From Hydrogenovibrio crunogenus (GTDB lineage Bacteria > Pseudomonadota > Gammaproteobacteria > Thiomicrospirales > Thiomicrospiraceae), in NCBI RefSeq assembly GCF_004786015.1, contig NZ_CP032096.1, positions 124,001 to 188,000 on the forward strand: DNA of 64,000 nt, read 5' to 3'. The notes beneath the pieces are model-generated. The model ran no database searches and had not been told where the DNA came from. It saw nothing but the letters and a program-made list of their open reading frames with translations. Position 1 is the first letter of the stretch. Every line of letters starts with the position of its first letter. The translations under genes and the position numbers were made by a program. Of this stretch, positions 58,313-64,000 are shown piece by piece.

Positions 58313-60136
58313 TTATAACTTGCTGCGGCCTGCTTTTTTACGTTCGTTTTCAGTCAATAATTTTTTACGAATACGGACGTGATGTGGGGTGACTTCAACC
58401 AGCTCGTCATCATCGATAAATTCAAGCGCTTGTTCCAGCGAGAAAATAATCGGTGGTGTCAAGGTTAGAGCTTCATCCGTTCCTGATGCACGCATATTCG
58501 TTAACTGTTTCCCCTTCAAAGGATTGACGGTTAAGTCATTGGCGCGACTGTGTAGCCCGATGATCATGCCTTCATACACTTCTTCCCCGTGACCGATATA
58601 TAAACGCCCACGGTCTTGCAAGTTGAATAGGGCAAACGCTAAAGCTTTCCCTTGACCAATTGAGATCAATACACCGTTGTTACGCTCACCCAATGTGCCT
58701 GAGAATTTCGGACCATAATGAGAGAAGCTCGAGAAGATCAATCCGTTTCCTTGAGTCGCTGTCATGAACTCAGTACGGAACCCAATCAAGCCGCGAGAAG
58801 GAATGATGAAGTCGATACGTACACGACCATGTCCATCTGGCACCATGTCTTGCATTTCGGCTTTACGCTCACCCAATTTTTCCATGATGGCACCTTGTGC
58901 TTCTTCTGGCACATCTACCGTTAGGTTTTCGTAAGGTTCTTGCGTTTCACCATCAATTTCTCTGAAGATTACTTCTGGACGAGAAATCCCCATTTCAAAG
59001 CCTTCACGACGCATGGTTTCAATCAGAACGGATAAATGTAGTTCACCACGACCGGAAACTCGGAATTTGTTGGCGTCATCCGTTTCTTCAACGCGCAAGG
59101 CAACGTTGGTTAATAATTCTTTATCCAAACGCTCACGAATTTGACGAGAGGTTAGCAACTTACCATCCTGACCGACGAAAGGAGAGTCGTTGACTTGGAA
59201 TGTCATGCTGACCGTTGGTTCATCAACCGTCAAGGCTGGTAAAGCTTCAACATGGTTCGGATCACATAACGTATCTGAAATGTTCAAAGGATCTAGCCCT
59301 GTGAATGCAACGATGTCACCGGCGTGTGCTTCTTCAACACTGACACGCTCAAGACCGTGGTAACCGAACAATTCACCCATTTTACCTTTACGTTCTTTTC
59401 CTTCGGCATCAATGATCACAATTGGCATTCCGGTTTGAACGGCCCCACGTTTGATACGGCCTGTTCCGATAACCCCTTTATAAGTGTCATAATCCAATGA
59501 GATACATTGCAACTGGAATGGTCCGCCCAAATCAACATCTGGTGCAGGTACGTTTTCCGTGATGATCTTGAAAATCGGTGTCATGTCACCTTCGCGAACA
59601 TCTTCATCCAACCCAGCAAAACCATTTAGACCGGATGCATAAATCACATCAAAATCCATCTGTTCATCAGTGGCACCTAGACGGTCAAACAAATCAAATG
59701 TCTGGTCTAAAACCCAGTCAGGACGTGCGCCTGGACGGTCAATTTTATTGATGACAACAATCGGTTTTAGGCCTTGCTTCAATGCTTTTTCCGTCACAAA
59801 ACGTGTTTGTGGCATCGGTCCTTCCACGGAATCGACCAAAAGCAATACCGAATCAACCATCGATAAAATACGTTCAACCTCACCACCGAAATCAGCATGG
59901 CCCGGAGTATCAACGATATTGATACGGAAATCGTTCCATTTGACGGCGGTGTTTTTAGACAGGATCGTGATACCACGTTCTTTTTCTAGATCATTGGAGT
60001 CCATCATACGATCCCCCATGTCTTTACGGATATCGTCAAAGGTGCCAGATTGTCTTAGAAGTTGGTCAACCAACGTGGTTTTACCGTGGTCAACGTGCGC
60101 AATAATGGCAATGTTGCGAATATGATCTGTGTTCAT
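58313..60136 (-). CDS. typA: Translational GTPase TypA/BipA
   Basis: 607 residues. GTPase motifs: [41 protein letters not shown]-terminal [16 protein letters not shown] and [17 protein letters not shown]. BipA/TypA binds ribosomes and aids 50S assembly and stress growth. The ATG at 60136 starts [18 protein letters not shown]; a TTG five codons earlier is less likely. Confidence 0.97.
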   Translation of the reverse strand: MNTDHIRNIAIIAHVDHGKTTLVDQLLRQSGTFDDIRKDMGDRMMDSNDLEKERGITILSKNTAVKWNDFRINIVDTPGHADFGGEVERILSMVDSVLLLVDSVEGPMPQTRFVTEKALKQGLKPIVVINKIDRPGARPDWVLDQTFDLFDRLGATDEQMDFDVIYASGLNGFAGLDEDVREGDMTPIFKIITENVPAPDVDLGGPFQLQCISLDYDTYKGVIGTGRIKRGAVQTGMPIVIIDAEGKERKGKMGELFGYHGLERVSVEEAHAGDIVAFTGLDPLNISDTLCDPNHVEALPALTVDEPTVSMTFQVNDSPFVGQDGKLLTSRQIRERLDKELLTNVALRVEETDDANKFRVSGRGELHLSVLIETMRREGFEMGISRPEVIFREIDGETQEPYENLTVDVPEEAQGAIMEKLGERKAEMQDMVPDGHGRVRIDFIIPSRGLIGFRTEFMTATQGNGLIFSSFSHYGPKFSGTLGERNNGVLISIGQGKALAFALFNLQDRGRLYIGHGEEVYEGMIIGLHSRANDLTVNPLKGKQLTNMRASGTDEALTLTPPIIFSLEQALEFIDDDELVEVTPHHVRIRKKLLTENERKKAGRSKL

Positions 60137-60338
60137 GCGGGGGACTCTCAATTTTTCAAAAAAACGTATTATACTGGAATGACAATAGAAGTTTGTGTAA
60201 TCTGATGAAATGATTAAGATTTATTGCAGAAAGTCATGCAAAAATGGAAGTAAAGCCCGATATTGTGCGGGAGAGAGATTTTGAGCCAGCGAATTTTGCG
60301 TTGCTGACTTTCATCTCTCAGGGGGTTAAGCTGGCTTC

Positions 60339-60845
60339 TTACGAGTTAGATGTGGTTTTTTGAGCCTTTTCGAGACGAATGTAGCTTTGTAAAATGCCAT
60401 AAGCCATCGTTCCGATCAGTAAGCCGATCAATGCAAAAATACCTGCAATTTTTCCTTCTCCAATCATGGCAGGGATGGTGCCTGGGCAGGAAGCCGTCAT
60501 GCCCCAACCAATCCCAAATAACATGGCACCAGCGATTAACCCTTTCTGATAAGGTTTTTTAACAAAATCCACTTCTGCGCCGGTTGCAACGGCTGTGACA
60601 TGAAATTTTTTCATCAGGGTGACCCCAATCATGGCGATGACCACAGCCATGGCAATGACAATCAGTAATTGGAAGTCCTGAAACAAGAACATCTTGGCAT
60701 GGTAATCATAGGTGGTTGCGCCCGCATGACTCATAAAAAAACCAAAGGCAATTCCCATTAACAAGCCGAAAAAGTTATTGCGATAGACAAAGCTAAAAGA
60801 AACCAGGTATAGCCGAATGCTTTTTAAAATCGGTAGCTTATGCAT
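60339..60845 (-). CDS. YedE/YeeE-type sulfur transporter, half 2
   Basis: 168 residues with about four transmembrane helices. Conserved LFGIGWGMTASCPGTIPAMIG carries the Cys used in substrate passage in YeeE/TsuA-type thiosulfate permeases. It matches the C-terminal half of the long YeeE form and pairs with the upstream half (12 bases away). Likely moves thiosulfate or a related sulfur compound, which fits a sulfur oxidiser, but substrate is not shown by sequence. Confidence 0.8.
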   Translation of the reverse strand: MHKLPILKSIRLYLVSFSFVYRNNFFGLLMGIAFGFFMSHAGATTYDYHAKMFLFQDFQLLIVIAMAVVIAMIGVTLMKKFHVTAVATGAEVDFVKKPYQKGLIAGAMLFGIGWGMTASCPGTIPAMIGEGKIAGIFALIGLLIGTMAYGILQSYIRLEKAQKTTSNS

Positions 60846-60857
60846 TTTGAAATCCCT

Positions 60858-61346
60858 TTAGGTTCCGAATAATAAGTGAGTGGTAAAGAATGCGCTCATA
60901 AAGAACACTGCCCCTGCCAATAAGCTAGGAGGGTTGAGCATGGCACCGCCGACTAATGCGTGACCTGTTGTACATGCGCCCGCTAATCGTGCGCCGAAGC
61001 CAAGGAGGGCACCACCAAAGATTAGCCAAATGGCTTTACCGGCCAACGTTTGGGGTAGAATGTCGTTGTACATACCCATGTCAAAACTAAAATGCCAAGG
61101 CTCAGGGGAACCGAGAGCACTGATGAGTCCTCCTATAGGAATACCTAACAAAAACCAAAGGCGTGAATTGTTTATGTTTTTGTATTCACCTGTTCGAAAA
61201 TATTCGACATTTTTGAACATCATGCCACAAAAGTTCCCATACCCAGTTGAGCACCCCGCAGGCTTGCCCATTAACCAGAAATGAAAAATAACAAATAAGC
61301 CCATGGCTATACCGGCTATCCAAGCGCTCCAAACAACAACTTCCAT
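60858..61346 (-). CDS. YedE/YeeE-type sulfur transporter, half 1
   Basis: 162 residues with about four transmembrane helices. Cys-containing segments KPAGCSTGYGNFCGMM and GARLAGACTTGHALVGG match the N-terminal half of YeeE/YedE permeases. Encoded just upstream of half 2, so the two probably form a two-subunit pore. No tusA-like or rhodanese gene is adjacent. Confidence 0.82.
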   Translation of the reverse strand: MEVVVWSAWIAGIAMGLFVIFHFWLMGKPAGCSTGYGNFCGMMFKNVEYFRTGEYKNINNSRLWFLLGIPIGGLISALGSPEPWHFSFDMGMYNDILPQTLAGKAIWLIFGGALLGFGARLAGACTTGHALVGGAMLNPPSLLAGAVFFMSAFFTTHLLFGT

Positions 61347-61672
61347 GATTTATCCTAGAATAAATTTGTTTAATTAATGGTATTTTTAAACAATGAAAAC
61401 ACAGAGTCAAAAAGAGGTTTTTTGTTAAGCTATAGAAAAATTTTATGGAATATAAAAAATATGAATCAATAAGGTTCGAAAGAGTAAGTAATTGTTATTA
61501 AAGAATAATTGAATTTAGCTTGGCTCTGATTGCTTTTCCCTTGGTATAGAAAGCATCGAAAGAAATATTTTTCAAGGCATAAAAATAATTATCGCTGTCG
61601 GTCAGCAGAAATACTTCGGATAAAAAATAAGCTGTGATATTCTAACAACCAATCTTTTAATTTCAGTCACTT
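61347..61672. other. 326-base intergenic region, sulfur permease / EAL-HDOD
   Basis: AT-rich divergent promoter region. I see no coding frame, RNA gene or strong terminator. GATATTCTAA near 61638 may be part of a promoter for the EAL-HDOD gene; a similar GTATTCTAA lies ahead of its paralogue near 13.23 kb. Confidence 0.4.
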
Positions 61673-62860
61673 ATGTCAAATAATGATTTTTTTATAGGCC
61701 GACAGCCCATTCTAGATGGCAACAGTCAAGTGTATGGGTATGAACTTCTTTTCAGAGGTGGTTTTGACCCTAATGAAGCCGAGTTCGACTCTGCAGAAGG
61801 TGCAACGGCGACAGTTTTACATAACGCTATGATGAACCTGGGGCTCGAAACGATCGTGGGTGACAGAAAAGCGTTTATCAATTTTCCTCAAAGTTTTTTT
61901 TGCATCCATGATGAACCTAGTTTTTCTAATAATATTATTGTGATTGAGATGCTTGAAGATGTTGAGCCTACCGAAGAAGTGATTACCGGTGTGATGTCGC
62001 TTAAAGAAAAAGGTTATACCATCGCGCTAGATGACTTTATCTTCAAACAAAAATTGGTGCCTCTGATCAAGTTAGCCGATCTGATTAAGTTTGACGTTCA
62101 GTATGTCAAATTAGAGAATTTACCGGTCTTGTTTAATAAAGTTAAAACGGTGACCCGAGCAAAAATCGTGGCTGAGCGGGTAGAGACCAAAGAAATGTTT
62201 GCTGCTTGTAAAGAGGCGGGAGCTGATTATTTTCAAGGGTACTTCTTTGCCAAACCGGAAATTATCACGGGGCAGCAACTTAGTGTGAATCAATTGAATT
62301 TGATGCAATTGCTCGAAAAAATTGCGGATGAAGACATTAGCTTGGATGACTTGGTCAATGTCATTGAAAAAGATGTGGGGCTGTCGCACAAGTTAATGAA
62401 GTTTGCCGAGCAATACCGTAACGCCCGGATGCCAACCTTTTCAAGTTTAAAAGAAGTGATGAGTTTATTTGGATTAAAGCGGGTGCAGTCGTGGGCGACG
62501 ATGTTATCGCTGGCCGCATTAAATGATGTCTTACCTGAAGTGTTTAACCTTGCAAGAGTGCGAGCGATTTTTATGCGCCGATTAGCTCAAAATAAAGGCT
62601 TAACGAATGTTGACAGTTATTATTTAGCCGGGCTCTTTTCGTTGCTGGATACTCTGATGGGAAAAGCGTTAGAAGAGCTTTTGTCACAGTTACCCATTAA
62701 TGATGCAATAAAAATAGGTCTTGTTGAAGGGCAAGGAGTGTACGGAGATCTCTTGGCGACGGCTCAGCGATATGAAAATATCGCTGTAGACATTGAAGAA
62801 CCTGGGGTGGCAGCGCTTTATTTTGAGGCGATTGCTGAAGCTTCAAAACAAGCGATTTAA
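61673..62860 (+). CDS. EAL-HDOD signalling protein (paralogue 2)
   Basis: 395 residues, alignable along its length with the EAL-HDOD protein at 13.3 kb (IGRQPI, YELLFR, KAFINF, LEDV, YTIALDDFIF, AERVETKE, FQGYFFAKPEI, FGLKRVQSWA). The EAL part keeps ELL, DD and FQGYFF but has FIFK in place of FGTG. HDOD fills the C-terminal half. Probably a c-di-GMP-linked regulator; duplication relative to paralogue 1 is old given the divergence. Confidence 0.85.
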   Translation: MSNNDFFIGRQPILDGNSQVYGYELLFRGGFDPNEAEFDSAEGATATVLHNAMMNLGLETIVGDRKAFINFPQSFFCIHDEPSFSNNIIVIEMLEDVEPTEEVITGVMSLKEKGYTIALDDFIFKQKLVPLIKLADLIKFDVQYVKLENLPVLFNKVKTVTRAKIVAERVETKEMFAACKEAGADYFQGYFFAKPEIITGQQLSVNQLNLMQLLEKIADEDISLDDLVNVIEKDVGLSHKLMKFAEQYRNARMPTFSSLKEVMSLFGLKRVQSWATMLSLAALNDVLPEVFNLARVRAIFMRRLAQNKGLTNVDSYYLAGLFSLLDTLMGKALEELLSQLPINDAIKIGLVEGQGVYGDLLATAQRYENIAVDIEEPGVAALYFEAIAEASKQAI

Positions 62861-62887
62861 CCTAGGAAGGTATTTAGAGAGGTTAGG

Positions 62888-64000
62888 TTAATTGGCAAAA
62901 TCTTCTGGATCATATCCCAAGTTCGGTGCCAGCCACTTCTCAGTTTCTTCAATTGACCAGCCTTTACGAACTGCATAGTCTTCCACTTGATCTCGGCCAA
63001 TTGATCCGACGCCGAAATAGCGAGATTCTGGGTGGGCGAAATAGGTTCCGGAAACCGCAGCCGTTGGCGTCATCGCAAAACTTTCGGTGATTTCCAACCC
63101 AATTGTCTCATCTGGTTTGATTAAATCCCAGAGAATGCCTTTTTCAGTATGATCTGGGCAGGCTGGGTAACCCGCTGCCGGGCGAATGCCTTGATACCGT
63201 TCACGAATGATGTCTTCGTTTTCAAGCTGTTCATCGGGCGCATAGCCCCAATCTTCCTTACGAACCATTTCATGCAATGTTTCGGCAAAGGCCTCAGCAA
63301 AACGATCTGCCAATGCTTTCAGCATGATCGCATGGTAATCATCATGTTCCTTTTCAAAGCGCTCGACATGTTCATCGATGCCAATACCCGCTGTCACGGC
63401 AAAGAAGCCAATGTAGTCAGCGACGCCACTTTCTTTCGGAGCAATAAAATCGGACAGACAGTTGTTCGCTCCACCGCGTTTTTTCTCCGCTTGTTGACGT
63501 AAATGATGGAAGGTATGAAGCACTTCAGTTCGGCTTTCATCTGTGTAGACTTCAATATCATCCCCAACTCGATTGGCAGGATAGAATCCGTATACGGCTT
63601 TTGCTGTCAGCCAATTTTCATCAATGATTTTGGTCAGCATGGCTTGAGCATCGGCAAACACTTTGCGCGCTTCTTCTCCCACCACTTTGTCGTCTAAAAT
63701 TCTTGGATAAAGACCATGCAACTCCCAAGACTGGAAGAAAGGGGACCAATCAAAGCGTTCCAGTAGTTTGTCTAATGGAAAATTCTCAAGCACTTTGGTG
63801 CCGAGGAAGCTTGGCTTAATAGGTGTGTAATTCTCCCAGGCCTGGTCGTTCAAAGCAGGGTTTAAGCGCGCTTGTTTAATCGGGATGCGCTTGACCTGCT
63901 TGGCGCGTGCTTTACGTTCCTCTCGGACTTGTTCGTATTCGGCTTTGATTTTGGCGGCAAATGTCTCTTTCAAGTCGTTTGAAATTAAGCTTTGCGCGAC
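62888..64000 (-). CDS. metH: Methionine synthase, C-terminal part (5' end outside window)
   Basis: 371 codons open to the window edge, so the N-terminal domains lie outside. What is seen is the AdoMet reactivation domain: YGFYPANRVGDDIEVY, CLSDFIAP, DYIGFFAVTAGIG, HDDYHAIMLKALADRFAEAFAE, and the AdoMet site RPAAGYPACPDHTEK, ending with FYFGVGSIGRDQ-like residues (YFGVGSIGRDQ). Cobalamin-dependent MetH makes methionine from homocysteine. A TTG at 63973 is not the true start. Confidence 0.95.
   Translation of the reverse strand, partial: VAQSLISNDLKETFAAKIKAEYEQVREERKARAKQVKRIPIKQARLNPALNDQAWENYTPIKPSFLGTKVLENFPLDKLLERFDWSPFFQSWELHGLYPRILDDKVVGEEARKVFADAQAMLTKIIDENWLTAKAVYGFYPANRVGDDIEVYTDESRTEVLHTFHHLRQQAEKKRGGANNCLSDFIAPKESGVADYIGFFAVTAGIGIDEHVERFEKEHDDYHAIMLKALADRFAEAFAETLHEMVRKEDWGYAPDEQLENEDIIRERYQGIRPAAGYPACPDHTEKGILWDLIKPDETIGLEITESFAMTPTAAVSGTYFAHPESRYFGVGSIGRDQVEDYAVRKGWSIEETEKWLAPNLGYDPEDFAN
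63836..63845. repeat. CCAGGCCTGG palindrome, copy 13 (in metH)
   Basis: Exact copy in metH, read Gln-Ala-Trp on the minus strand. Confidence 0.88.

Noticed and set aside
59670-60125. 151-codon plus-strand frame opposite typA
   Set aside because: Mirror of conserved typA GTPase sequence; no independent support.

Overview
The window looks like chromosomal DNA of a free-living, chemolithoautotrophic, sulfur-oxidising gammaproteobacterium of the Thiomicrospira / Hydrogenovibrio / Thiomicrorhabdus type. The reasons are the sulfane dehydrogenase genes soxC and soxD, a split YedE-type (thiosulfate/sulfur) permease pair, gammaproteobacterial versions of hemX-hemY, mutY-yggX, trxA-rho, uvrD and mnmC, and a very high density of cyclic-di-GMP proteins. 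Base composition is moderate (about mid-40s % GC by eye). I see no rRNA, tRNA, CRISPR array, insertion sequence or prophage. The genus is an inference; the gene calls do not depend on it.

Layout. 1-5.2 kb: the end of a heme gene cluster (partial hemX, hemY), a degenerate GGDEF sensor, a small YjfB-type motility protein behind a sigma-28-like promoter, and ackA. 5.2-16.6 kb: pta, hemW, an AsmA-family protein, trmB, mutY-yggX, an EAL-HDOD protein, hemE and a secreted nuclease-like protein. 16.7-25.3 kb: rpmE2, rho, trxA, uvrD, an orphan ABC ATPase, mnmC and a YfaZ-type outer-membrane protein. 25.3-34.4 kb: an HD-GYP protein, an MBL-fold phosphodiesterase, a lone receiver domain, a CinA N-domain protein, a BaiN-like flavoprotein, a peroxiredoxin-glutaredoxin fusion, glutathione reductase, a lipoprotein and a HAD phosphatase. 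34.4-40.3 kb: a thiamine operon thiC-thiO-thiS-thiG-thiE-thiD (minus strand) behind a TPP riboswitch. 40.4-46.5 kb: a CopD-like membrane protein, PilZ, gamma-carbonic anhydrase, GGDEF-EAL, aroE, hemB and an unknown gene. 46.6-52.9 kb: soxC (frameshifted in this sequence) and soxD, followed by the molybdenum-cofactor genes moaA-moaD-moaE and moeA-moaC. 52.9-64 kb: two unknown membrane proteins, Hpt, receiver-PAS-GGDEF-EAL, dtd, pip, typA, the split YedE pair, a second EAL-HDOD protein and partial metH.

How the genes work together. SoxCD is a molybdenum enzyme plus cytochrome c that oxidises sulfane sulfur; its cofactor genes lie directly downstream, and the YedE-type pair may import the sulfur substrate. 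Heme supply (hemX/Y, hemE, hemB, hemW) and thiol defence (trxA, peroxiredoxin-glutaredoxin, gor, yggX) fit a respiring sulfur oxidiser. Two GGDEF-EAL proteins, two EAL-HDOD proteins, a GGDEF relic, an HD-GYP protein, a PilZ protein, a lone receiver and an Hpt protein show heavy investment in c-di-GMP and phosphorelay control.

The most unusual signal is not a gene. The 10-base palindrome CCAGGCCTGG occurs 13 times exactly in 64 kb (plus two 9/10 matches), where chance predicts well under one. Copies lie both between genes, often as the stem or loop of terminator hairpins, and inside genes, where five of seven are read as Gln-Ala-Trp. It behaves like a highly iterated palindrome or an uptake/binding signal and deserves a whole-genome survey. 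Other items worth a look are the soxC frameshift in a G5 run, the competing hairpins between the TPP riboswitch and thiC, and candidate OxyR and sigma-28 sites.
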